Source: Viridibacterium sp035456105 (GTDB lineage Bacteria > Pseudomonadota > Gammaproteobacteria > Burkholderiales > Rhodocyclaceae). From it: a stretch of DNA of 64,000 nt. The first letter of the stretch is position 1; each line of letters opens with the position of its first letter. The stretch spans positions 79,645 through 143,644 of the forward strand of contig DATIDV010000020.1 in assembly GCA_035456105.1 (NCBI GenBank). Direction: 5' to 3'. The position numbers and the translations under genes were made by a program. Below are positions 1 through 7,911 of this stretch, piece by piece. The notes beneath the pieces are model-generated. The model had not been told where the DNA came from, searched no databases, and worked only from the letters and a program-made list of their open reading frames with translations.

Positions 1-561
1 GTGTTTGCCCCCGTGTTTTCCGAATATGCGCAGCCTGCCTTGGCGGGCACGCTGGGGAAATTGCCCTTCATCGGTAGCTTGTTCAATGGCCCGGCGATGG
101 GTATCGGTCTGCTGGCGGCCGGCATCATCTTGGCCATCATGATCATTCCGTTCATTGCAGCGGTCATGCGCGACGTCTTCCTCGTCACGCCGCAGATGCT
201 CAAGGAGTCTGCCTATGGGCTGGGCTGTACGACCTGGGAGGTTGTGTGGCGTGTGGTGTTGCCGCATTCCAAGGCGGGGGTCATCGGCGGCATCATGCTC
301 GGTCTGGGCCGTGCGCTCGGCGAAACCATGGCGGTCACGTTCATCATTGGTAACACCAACATGCTTAGCTCGGCTTCGTTGTTCATGCCCGGCAACAGCA
401 TTACGTCTGCGCTGGCCAACGAGTTTGCGGAAGCGGGCCCCGGCTTGCACACCGCAGCCCTGATGGAGCTTGGCCTGATCCTCTTCGTCATCACGCTCGT
501 TGTGCTGATGATCTCCAAGATGTTCCTTGCTCGCCTGTCGCGTCATGAAGGAACGAAATAA
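1..561 (+). CDS. pstC: Phosphate ABC transporter permease PstC (3' part)
   Basis: C-terminal 186 residues of an inner-membrane permease of the high-affinity phosphate importer PstSCAB. The permease-loop signature GLGRALGETMAVTF is present, as are the coupling-helix segment SAYGLGCTTWEVVWRVVLP and several hydrophobic segments. Full PstC is about 300 residues or more, so the true start lies left of the window; the GTG at position 1 is an internal valine codon, not a start. The stop overlaps the pstA start by one base (TAATG), as expected for translational coupling. Pst operons are usually PhoB-regulated, but the promoter and pstS are outside the window. Confidence 0.95.
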   Translation: MFAPVFSEYAQPALAGTLGKLPFIGSLFNGPAMGIGLLAAGIILAIMIIPFIAAVMRDVFLVTPQMLKESAYGLGCTTWEVVWRVVLPHSKAGVIGGIMLGLGRALGETMAVTFIIGNTNMLSSASLFMPGNSITSALANEFAEAGPGLHTAALMELGLILFVITLVVLMISKMFLARLSRHEGTK

Positions 562-1409
562 TGGCCATGACAATTCTCAAGCGTCGCAAGCTGGTCAATG
601 GCGTTGCGCTGACGCTGTCGCTCAGCGCAATGGCCTTCGGGCTGTTCTGGCTGGCGTGGATTCTTTTTACGGTGTTCAAGCTCGGCATCGGCGGCTTGTC
701 GCTGGATCTGTTCTTCAAGATGACGCCACCACCGGGGACTGCTGACGGCGGTCTGGCGAATGCCATTCTCGGCAGTGTCATGATGGTTGGCCTGGGTACG
801 CTGGTTGGCTCGCCGATCGGTGTGCTGGTCGGCATTTATCTCGCTGAATATGGTGTTGAGACACGGTTGGGGCGCCTGACGCGCTACGTCAATGACCTGC
901 TGTTGTCGGCGCCATCCATTGTCATCGGCCTTTTCGTTTACGCGATGGTCGTCGCACATACCGGTCGATTCTCCGGTTGGGCAGGCGTGATCGCCTTGGC
1001 CTTGATCGTTGTGCCGGTAGTCGTACGTACGACAGAGAACATGCTTCTGCTGGTGCCGAACTCCTTGCGTGAGGCCGCGTTTGCTTTGGGTGCGCCCAAG
1101 CGCACGATGATCATGATGATCGCCATGCGTGCTGCCAAGTCCGGTGTTGCAACAGGCATCCTGCTCGCCATTGCGCGGATTGCCGGTGAAACAGCGCCGC
1201 TGCTTTTCACTGCCTTGTCGAACCAGTTCTGGAGCACCAGCCTGAACGATCCACTGGCCAATCTGCCTGTGACGATTTTCCGCTTTGCCATGAGCCCATT
1301 CGTGGAATGGCAGGGCTTGGCGTGGGCGGGTGTGCTGCTGATCACGCTGGGTGTGCTGGTGCTGAATATCGTGGCGCGCGTCTTCCTGCGCCAGGAAGCA
1401 TCGCACTAA
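561..1409 (+). CDS. pstA: Phosphate ABC transporter permease PstA
   Basis: Second inner-membrane permease of the Pst phosphate importer, pairing with PstC. The protein has 282 residues, normal for the family, with about six hydrophobic segments. It shows the inner-membrane loop motif ARIAGETAPLLFTAL and the coupling segment SLREAAFALGAPKRTMI. The ATG overlaps the pstC stop by one base. pstB follows after 45 bases, giving the canonical pstC-pstA-pstB order. Confidence 0.96.
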   Translation: MAMTILKRRKLVNGVALTLSLSAMAFGLFWLAWILFTVFKLGIGGLSLDLFFKMTPPPGTADGGLANAILGSVMMVGLGTLVGSPIGVLVGIYLAEYGVETRLGRLTRYVNDLLLSAPSIVIGLFVYAMVVAHTGRFSGWAGVIALALIVVPVVVRTTENMLLLVPNSLREAAFALGAPKRTMIMMIAMRAAKSGVATGILLAIARIAGETAPLLFTALSNQFWSTSLNDPLANLPVTIFRFAMSPFVEWQGLAWAGVLLITLGVLVLNIVARVFLRQEASH

Positions 1410-1454
1410 GAGCCTCGCACCGACACAGAACGAATTTATTGCATTGGAATAGTA

Positions 1455-2219
1455 ATGAGCCAGCTCGTTTCGCAGATCGAATTCAAGAATTTCAATTTCT
1501 ACTACGGCAAGTTTCATGCTCTGAAGAACATCAACCTGTCGCTGGCGCGTCGCCACGTCACGGCGTTCATCGGCCCGTCGGGTTGCGGAAAATCAACGCT
1601 GCTGCGCACGATCAACCGCATGTACGACCTGTATCCCGACCAGCGTGCCGAGGGCGAGCTGCTGCTCGAGGGCGACAACATCCTGCATTCGGATATTGAC
1701 CTCAGTACCCTTCGAGCCAAGGTCGGCATGGTGTTCCAGAAGCCGACGCCGTTCCCGATGTCGATCTACGACAACATCGCTTTCGGTGTGAATCTGCACG
1801 AAAAGCTGTCGAAGGCCGAGATGGACGAACGCGTCGAATGGGCGCTGCGCAAGGCCGCACTGTGGGATGAAGTGAAGGACAAGCTGCACAAGAGCGGCAT
1901 GAGCCTCTCGGGTGGTCAGCAGCAGCGTCTGTGCATCGCACGCGGCGTGGCAGTGAAGCCGGAAGTGCTTCTGCTCGACGAGCCGACCTCGGCGCTGGAC
2001 CCGATCTCGACGATGCGCATTGAAGAGCTGATCGACGAGCTGAAGGAAGAGTTCACCATCGTCATCGTGACGCACAACATGCAGCAGGCGGCGCGTATTT
2101 CGGACTTCACCGCTTACATGTATCTGGGCGAGCTGATCGAGTTTGGCGAGACGGACAAGATCTTTGTGAAACCGCAGCGCAAAGAGACCGAGGACTATAT
2201 AACCGGCCGCTTCGGGTGA
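1455..2219 (+). CDS. pstB: Phosphate ABC transporter ATP-binding protein PstB
   Basis: Cytoplasmic ATPase that powers phosphate import through PstCA. The 254 residues are typical of the family. Visible motifs are the Walker A GPSGCGKST, the ABC signature LSGGQQQR, the Walker B LLLDEPTSALDP and the switch histidine in VIVTHNM. It is last in the pst operon here: phoU, which often follows pstB, is absent, and the next 270 bases hold a hairpin element and a terminator. Confidence 0.97.
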   Translation: MSQLVSQIEFKNFNFYYGKFHALKNINLSLARRHVTAFIGPSGCGKSTLLRTINRMYDLYPDQRAEGELLLEGDNILHSDIDLSTLRAKVGMVFQKPTPFPMSIYDNIAFGVNLHEKLSKAEMDERVEWALRKAALWDEVKDKLHKSGMSLSGGQQQRLCIARGVAVKPEVLLLDEPTSALDPISTMRIEELIDELKEEFTIVIVTHNMQQAARISDFTAYMYLGELIEFGETDKIFVKPQRKETEDYITGRFG

Positions 2220-2247
2220 CCGGAACCGCGCATAGGCGCTACTGCGC

Positions 2248-2317
2248 GGACCGATCTCAAGCCTGCGATGCTCGACGTACTCACGTACGACTGCGCTTCT
2301 CAACTTGACCTCGGTCC
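2248..2317. repeat. Imperfect inverted-repeat element downstream of pstB
   Basis: Non-coding stretch just after pstB. Outer arms GGACCGA (2248-2254) and TCGGTCC (2311-2317) pair perfectly. Inside them CAAG (2258-2261) pairs with CTTG (2304-2307), and the apex has CGTAC-TCAC-GTACG. A second small dyad, CCGCGC/GCGCGG, lies at 2226-2249. No U-run follows, so this is not itself an intrinsic terminator. It looks like a dispersed intergenic element or mRNA-stabilising structure, but no second copy was noticed in the window. Confidence 0.4.
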
Positions 2318-2378
2318 GCTCGCTACGGCCTCTGCACGATTCCTCGAGCACTACTGATCGAACACCAAGATCAAATAC

Positions 2379-2419
2379 AAACCCCGTCAGGCGTTGCGCC
2401 TGGCGGGGTTTGTGTTTTT
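2379..2419 (+). terminator. Rho-independent terminator of the pst operon
   Basis: A 15-bp stem (AAACCCCGTCAGGCG pairing with CGCCTGGCGGGGTTT, one G-U pair) with a TTG loop, followed by GTGTTTTT. It lies between pstB and the aminotransferase gene and ends the pst transcript. Confidence 0.9.
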
Positions 2420-2490
2420 GCGGAGGTGCAGTTTGGGGGGCTCGAGGTAGTAATATCTGGCTTTCCCTCCGTTACCCGAAAGGAACACCC

Positions 2491-3696
2491 GTGAGTCTTG
2501 CTGTCCAACGAGCCGATTTCGATCGGTACATGGTGCCCGTGTTCAACCCGCTCGAGATGATTCTCGTCCGAGGTGAAGGCTCGCGCCTGTGGGATCAGCA
2601 GGATCGCGATTACATCGACTTCGGTGCCGGTGTGGCGGTGACTTCGCTCGGACATAACCATCCGGCGCTGGTGAAAGCGCTGCAAGACCAGGCAGCGAAG
2701 GTCTGGCATGTCTCCAACTACTTCACCAATGAGCCGGCATTGCGCCTGGCGAAGAAGTTGTGCGACGCGACTTTTGCCGAAGAGGTGTTTTTCTGTAATT
2801 CCGGTGCTGAGGCCAACGAGGCGGCGCTGAAGCTGGCACGCAAGCGCGGCGTCGATATCAACCCCGAGAAGGTCGAGATCGTGGCGTTCAATGGCTCGTT
2901 CCATGGACGCACGTTCTTGACGGTCTCGGTCGGAGGTCAGGCCAAGTATTCGTCTGGCATGGGCCCGAATCCGCCCGGAATCATTCATGTCGACTTCAAC
3001 GACATCGAGGCGGTCAAGCGCGTCATCGGTCCGAAAACCTGTGCGGTGATCGTCGAGTCGGTAATCGGCGAGGGCGGCATTCTTCCTGCGACGCCGGAAT
3101 TTCTGCAGGCCCTGCGCGACCTGACGAAGGCCAACGATGCGGTACTGATTTTCGATGAGATCCAGTCCGGCAACGGCCGTACCGGTGCGCTTTACGACTA
3201 CATGAATACTTCGGTTGTGCCGGACATCCTGACCACTGCCAAGGGCTTGGGCTGCGGTTTCCCGATCGGTGCGATGCTGACCACGGCCGAAGTGGGTAAC
3301 TACTTCAAGCCGGGAAGTCATGGTTCGACTTTCGGCGGCAATCCCCTTGCCTGCGCGGTATCGGAGGCGGCGTTCGACATCATCAACGATCCGACGCTGC
3401 TGGCAGGCGTGCGGTCCAAGGCTGAGCGCGCTGCCGGCGTGCTGCGTGCGATGGGCAAGCGTCTTGGCTGCTTCAGCGAGATTCGCTATGCGGGCCTTTG
3501 GTTCGGCTGCGAGTTAGGCGGGCCACTTGCAAATCGTGCCGGTGATCTGGTGAGCAAGGGCGCTGCAAATGGCGTGCTGATGCTGCAGGCGGGCCCGAAC
3601 GTGCTGCGTATTGCGACCTCGCTGATCATCAGCGACGCGGAGCTTGACGAGGGTTTGCGTCGTCTGGAAAAGACCTGCGCCGAATTATTGGGCTGA
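2491..3696 (+). CDS. Acetylornithine-type aminotransferase (class III, PLP-dependent)
   Basis: Class III pyridoxal-phosphate aminotransferase of the ArgD/AstC group, which moves an amino group between N-acetylornithine (or a relative) and 2-oxoglutarate. The GTG start at 2491 is chosen because AAGGAA lies just upstream and the N-terminus MSLAVQRADFDRYMVPVFNP fits the family; it gives 401 residues. An upstream in-frame start at 2305 would place the pst terminator inside the gene. Seen are FCNSGAEANEAALKLAR, the PLP aspartate in LIFDEIQSGNGRTG and the Schiff-base lysine in TTAKGLGCGFPIG. Biosynthetic (argD) and catabolic (astC) roles cannot be separated from sequence alone, and no other arg or ast genes are adjacent. 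Confidence 0.85.
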   Translation: MSLAVQRADFDRYMVPVFNPLEMILVRGEGSRLWDQQDRDYIDFGAGVAVTSLGHNHPALVKALQDQAAKVWHVSNYFTNEPALRLAKKLCDATFAEEVFFCNSGAEANEAALKLARKRGVDINPEKVEIVAFNGSFHGRTFLTVSVGGQAKYSSGMGPNPPGIIHVDFNDIEAVKRVIGPKTCAVIVESVIGEGGILPATPEFLQALRDLTKANDAVLIFDEIQSGNGRTGALYDYMNTSVVPDILTTAKGLGCGFPIGAMLTTAEVGNYFKPGSHGSTFGGNPLACAVSEAAFDIINDPTLLAGVRSKAERAAGVLRAMGKRLGCFSEIRYAGLWFGCELGGPLANRAGDLVSKGAANGVLMLQAGPNVLRIATSLIISDAELDEGLRRLEKTCAELLG

Positions 3697-3857
3697 AGTG
3701 GCGAAGTCGGGCAGGATCGAGCGCGTGGCATGCCGCGATCAGCTGTCGTGCACCCGCCTCCGGTCATGTGGTTTTAGTGTTGCGCGCTGCTTTCCGTTAA
3801 TTTGTGTGACCTAGCGCGATGGCGTGAGCCAACATCGGTGATTTTCGGACCCCGGGC

Positions 3858-6455
3858 ATGACAAAAAGTGTGACAAGTAACCTGACGACACGCGGGGAGG
3901 AAGGCCGAGGCACAGTAGATTTGCGCGACGTACTGGAGCAACTGGCCGGCAGAGCCGGGCGTGCGGGCTTCTTTGCTGACACAGGCAATGCCCTGGAAGA
4001 TGTTGCCTGGCGTCTCAAGGAGATGCTGGAACTGGAGCTGCGAGAGAAAGAACGCATAGCCCTGGCCCTCGATAGCGCGCACGACGGTCTGTGGGACTGG
4101 GACCTCGCCGCCAACACAGGCTACCTGAGTCCGCAATGGAAAAAGATTTTTGGGTCTGGTGAGGAAGATCAAGGCCTTGGCTTGCGTGCATGGGAATCAC
4201 GCGTACATCCTGACGATTTGCCCGGCGTGCAAAGCGTCCTCGCGGCACACTTGACGGGTCGTACAGAGGGTGTTGCGATTGAATATCGCGTGCGCCACGC
4301 GGACGGCAACTGGCAGTGGATAGGTAGCTATGGGCGCGTGGTCGAACGCGATGCTGAAGGCCGTGCGCTGCGCATGGTAGGCGTGCATCGCAATATCTCC
4401 GACCGCAAAATGTTCGAGAACGAGCTGCTGCGCGCCAAGGAAGTGGCTGAGTCGGCGAGCCGGGCGAAGGGTGATTTCCTCGCCAACATGAGCCATGAAA
4501 TCCGCACGCCAATGAATGGCATCATCGGCATGACTGAGCTTGCGCTCGACACCCAGCTCGACTCAGAACAGCGCGGCTATCTGCAGACGGTGAAGTCTTC
4601 CGCCGAGTCACTGCTGTCCATCATCAACGATATTCTCGATTTCTCGAAGATAGAAGCCGGCAAGCTCGAGCTGGAAACCATTGAGTTTTCGCTACCTGCG
4701 GTGCTCGGCGATACCTTCAAGTCGCTCGCGTTGCGTGGCCATCAGAAGGGGCTGGAACTCATCTATGGCATCGAAACCGGGACGCCGCAGGTGCTGCGTG
4801 GTGACCCGAATCGTTTGCGCCAGGTCTTGATGAATCTGCTCGGTAACGCGATCAAGTTCACCGAGAAAGGCGAGGTCGAGGTCTCGGTCAAGCAGATAAG
4901 TCGGGCAGGTCGCAGGGCGCGCATCGAGTTTGCCGTGCGCGACACAGGCATCGGGATTGCGAAAGAAAAGCTGGAGGAAGTGTTTGGCGTGTTTTCGCAA
5001 GCCGATACGTCTACGACACGTCGCTATGGCGGCACCGGCCTCGGGCTGGCGATCTGTCGTCGGCTCGTCGAGTTGATGGGCGGGCGCCTCTGGCTGGAGA
5101 GTGAAGAAGGCCATGGCAGCGTTTTTCACTTCACGAGCGAAGTCGATGTGGTGCGCGATCAGCTGGCCAGCGAGCGCGTCGACAAGCGCTTTCAGGGCAT
5201 GCGTGTCCTGCTGGTTGAAGATAGTCCGAGCGCTGCGCGCGAGCTGGGCGATACCTTGCGTCGCTGGGGCTTTCACGTCGCGCTGGCGTCCAATGGTGAT
5301 GAAGCGAGCATGACCATGCGCGTGGCGCAAAAGTCTGGCGATGCCTTCGATCTCATGCTGGTCGATGCCAGAATGCCTGAGCCGGGCGGCTTCGAGTTGC
5401 CTTCGCGCTTTCACGCGGAGGGCGCGCCTTGCGACCGCATCATCATGATGCTGACGACCGAATCGCAGCGAAACGACGCGGCACGCTGCCGTCAGTTCGG
5501 CGTGCGTGCCCATGTCGTCAAGCCGGTGTCATCAGGCGATCTGCTTGATGCGATCCGTCTTTCCTTGAGTACAACCATTGATTCCGACGTGAAACTCGAT
5601 GATTTCCGCATTGATGAGTCGCTTGCTGAAGCGGGCAACGTCGTGCGCCGCCGCGAAGTGCTGCTGGTGGAAGACAATCCGGTCAATCAGACCGTCGCGA
5701 CAAAGGTGCTGGAGCGCGCCGGCTTCAAGGTCATTGTTGCCGGCGACGGTCAGGAGGCGATCGAGTGGTTCGAGAAACAGCGCTTCGACATCATCCTCAT
5801 GGACGTGCAGATGCCGGTGTTGGGCGGGCTGGATGCAACGAAGGCAATCCGCGCACGTGAGGCTCGTCGTAGCTGGGCGATGTCCGGCCGCTGGGAGTCA
5901 GTGCCCATCATTGCGATGACGGCGCACGTCATGTCGGGTGATCGCGAACGTTGTCTGGATGCCGGCATGGATGACTATGTGGCCAAGCCGATCCAGCCTT
6001 CGGAGCTGTTTGCGGCCATCGAGCGCGTTTCAAATCGCAATGAGCGTACTGATACAGACGGCATTGCTCCTGTAGTCCTGGATGGCGGCAATGCCTTCAG
6101 CAATGACGGTACGCCGGTAGCTGACCTGGAGCAGACACGCAGCCTGCTGGAGGGGGATGAATCGGCCGTACAGGCATTGATTAGCGTATTCCTCGGCGAT
6201 GTCGGCAATACCTGCAATAAGCTCCAGTCCGCTCTGCAGAAGGGCGATGGCAGGGCGCTGGGGGCAATTGCACATTCGGTGAAGTCGTCGGTAGGTGTAT
6301 TCGGTGCGGCGCACGGCGCTGAAGCTGCACTGAAAGTCGAGATGGCGGGGCGGCACGGCGATTCGGCAGCGGCCGTAGCAGCTGCGCCAGCTCTGCTGGT
6401 TGAGCTCAATCGTCTCGCGGCTTACCTGCGCACCCAGTTAAAGTCTGAAAATTAG
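3858..6455 (+). CDS. Cytosolic hybrid histidine kinase (PAS-HisKA-HATPase-REC-REC-HPt)
   Basis: An 865-residue phosphorelay kinase without membrane segments. Domains: a PAS fold of PAS_3 type at about 66-185 (WDWDLAANTGYLSP; RVHPDD); HisKA with H213 in MSHEIRTPMNG; an HATPase domain at about 314-430 (N box LLGNAIKF, G1 DTGIGI, G2 GGTGLGLA); a first receiver with D503 in LVDARMPE; a second receiver with D649 in LMDVQMP; and a C-terminal HPt with H806 in AHSVKSS. The whole His-Asp-His relay is therefore in one chain, and an external response regulator is expected but not adjacent. The input is likely a cytosolic or redox cue sensed by PAS. The ATG at 3858 lacks a strong ribosome site, so the start is provisional. 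Confidence 0.9.
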   Translation: MTKSVTSNLTTRGEEGRGTVDLRDVLEQLAGRAGRAGFFADTGNALEDVAWRLKEMLELELREKERIALALDSAHDGLWDWDLAANTGYLSPQWKKIFGSGEEDQGLGLRAWESRVHPDDLPGVQSVLAAHLTGRTEGVAIEYRVRHADGNWQWIGSYGRVVERDAEGRALRMVGVHRNISDRKMFENELLRAKEVAESASRAKGDFLANMSHEIRTPMNGIIGMTELALDTQLDSEQRGYLQTVKSSAESLLSIINDILDFSKIEAGKLELETIEFSLPAVLGDTFKSLALRGHQKGLELIYGIETGTPQVLRGDPNRLRQVLMNLLGNAIKFTEKGEVEVSVKQISRAGRRARIEFAVRDTGIGIAKEKLEEVFGVFSQADTSTTRRYGGTGLGLAICRRLVELMGGRLWLESEEGHGSVFHFTSEVDVVRDQLASERVDKRFQGMRVLLVEDSPSAARELGDTLRRWGFHVALASNGDEASMTMRVAQKSGDAFDLMLVDARMPEPGGFELPSRFHAEGAPCDRIIMMLTTESQRNDAARCRQFGVRAHVVKPVSSGDLLDAIRLSLSTTIDSDVKLDDFRIDESLAEAGNVVRRREVLLVEDNPVNQTVATKVLERAGFKVIVAGDGQEAIEWFEKQRFDIILMDVQMPVLGGLDATKAIRAREARRSWAMSGRWESVPIIAMTAHVMSGDRERCLDAGMDDYVAKPIQPSELFAAIERVSNRNERTDTDGIAPVVLDGGNAFSNDGTPVADLEQTRSLLEGDESAVQALISVFLGDVGNTCNKLQSALQKGDGRALGAIAHSVKSSVGVFGAAHGAEAALKVEMAGRHGDSAAAVAAAPALLVELNRLAAYLRTQLKSEN

Positions 6456-6508
6456 GATCTGACAGGGCTGTTCTGGCCTGCGGCTGACGCCAGATGCGTG
6501 CCTTGCCA

Positions 6509-6537
6509 TTGCCGGAGACCCTGTAAAAAGCTACAAT
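6509..6537 (+). promoter_or_regulatory. Sigma-70-type promoter of carAB
   Basis: TTGCCG (6509-6514), a 17-base spacer and TACAAT (6532-6537). Transcription would start near 6544, leaving a leader of about 158 bases before the carA GTG. Confidence 0.7.
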
Positions 6538-6554
6538 TCCGGAAATTCACTTAG

Positions 6555-6597
6555 CGGGATGGGCCCAGTGCTGCACTTGGGGACCGTCCCGTTTTTT
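6555..6597 (+). promoter_or_regulatory. Terminator-like hairpin in the carA leader (candidate attenuator)
   Basis: The arms CGGGATGG and CCGTCCCG (6555-6591) close a long imperfect stem with an inner CCCAGTG/CACTTGGG helix, directly followed by six T. It lies between the carA promoter and the carA start, about 10 bases after the expected transcription start. It therefore cannot simply end the upstream kinase transcript and would act on carAB. Confidence 0.6.
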
Positions 6598-6701
6598 ACG
6601 TCACTGCTTTACGAGCCCCTGTGTTGCTGCAAGAGCTGCGAAAAGCCCGCGACGTGCAAGTGACCACCGAATACAGCACCCCAGACTTCAGGAGTTTTAA
6701 C

Positions 6702-7847
6702 GTGGCCGACACCCTGCATGCCCTGCTTGCACTTGCTGATGGCACAGTGTTTTACGGACAAGGTCTTGGCGCTGTGGGCAAGACTGTTGGTGAAGTGGTG
6801 TTCAACACCTCCATCACCGGCTATCAGGAAATCCTTACCGATCCATCCTATTGCCGCCAGATCGTCACGCTGACCCACCCGCACATTGGTAATGTCGGCG
6901 TGAATGCCGAAGATGCCGAGTCAGCCAAGGTCTTCGCATCTGGCCTGATCATTCGTGATCTGCCGATCCGCATCTCGAATTTCCGCTCCGAGCAATCGCT
7001 CGATGATTTCATGAAGGCGCAGAACGTCGTCGGCATCGCAGGTATTGATACCCGCAAACTGACGCGCATCCTGCGTGAAAAGGGCGCGCAGGCGGGTTGT
7101 GTCATTACGGCGGCCTCGCTCAATGAATTCAATGCCGAAGCGGCCATCGCTGAAGCGCGCGGCTTCCCTGGCCTTGCCGGTATGGACCTGGCCAAGGTTG
7201 TCACAACGCAGAAGTCCTATCCATGGACCAGTGGCGAGTGGAAGCTCGGCAAGGGGTACGTCGAACAAGCTGAAGCGAAGTACCACGTCGTTGCCTATGA
7301 CTTTGGTGTCAAGCGCAACATCCTGCACATGCTCGCCGAACGCGGCTGCAAGCTGACCGTTGTGCCTGCGCAGACCACTGCAGAAGAAGTTTTTGCGCTG
7401 AACCCGGATGGCGTGTTCCTGTCGAACGGCCCTGGCGATCCCGAGCCGTGTGATTACGCCATTGAGGCGTCGCGTAAATTTCTCGAGCGCAAGCTGCCGA
7501 CCTTCGGAATCTGCCTCGGCCACCAGATCATGGGCCTCGCCGCAGGCGCAAAGACGCGCAAGATGAAATTCGGCCATCATGGTGGCAATCATCCGGTGAA
7601 GGATCTTGATTCCGGTCGCGTCCTGATTACGAGCCAGAACCACGGTTTCGAAGTGGATGTGACGACGTTGCCAGCCAATGTGCGCAGCAGTCATGTGTCC
7701 TTGTTCGACGGGAGCCTGCAAGGCTTGGCCTGGACCGATCGCCCGGCACTGTGCTTCCAGGGGCACCCTGAAGCGAGCCCGGGTCCGGCTGATGTGGCCT
7801 ACCTGTTCGACCGCTTCATTGGTCTGATGGCTTCGGCAAAGAAGTAA
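6702..7847 (+). CDS. carA: Carbamoyl-phosphate synthase small (glutaminase) subunit
   Basis: Hydrolyses glutamine and feeds ammonia to CarB for carbamoyl phosphate, the precursor of pyrimidines and arginine. The GTG start at 6702 follows AGGAG by seven bases and gives 381 residues, the usual CarA length; the frame is open further left only through the leader. Seen are the N-terminal STGYQEILTDPSY-like segment (TSITGYQEILTDPSYC), the class I amidotransferase nucleophile cysteine in FGICLGHQ, and the histidine/glutamate pair in GHPEASPGP. carB follows after 64 bases. Confidence 0.97.
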   Translation: MADTLHALLALADGTVFYGQGLGAVGKTVGEVVFNTSITGYQEILTDPSYCRQIVTLTHPHIGNVGVNAEDAESAKVFASGLIIRDLPIRISNFRSEQSLDDFMKAQNVVGIAGIDTRKLTRILREKGAQAGCVITAASLNEFNAEAAIAEARGFPGLAGMDLAKVVTTQKSYPWTSGEWKLGKGYVEQAEAKYHVVAYDFGVKRNILHMLAERGCKLTVVPAQTTAEEVFALNPDGVFLSNGPGDPEPCDYAIEASRKFLERKLPTFGICLGHQIMGLAAGAKTRKMKFGHHGGNHPVKDLDSGRVLITSQNHGFEVDVTTLPANVRSSHVSLFDGSLQGLAWTDRPALCFQGHPEASPGPADVAYLFDRFIGLMASAKK

Positions 7848-7911
7848 GCAATAAACATTGAAAGGGCGTAGCCGTGGGCTGCGCCTCGTGAAATGCAATT
7901 CAGGTATTGAT

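Noticed and set aside
2305..2490. N-terminal extension of the aminotransferase
   Set aside because: It would run through the pst terminator and has no ribosome site; the GTG at 2491 has one and fits the family N-terminus.
7864..7886. Terminator between carA and carB
   Set aside because: The 9-bp hairpin has no T-run and carB must be expressed with carA; it is more likely an mRNA stability or spacing feature.
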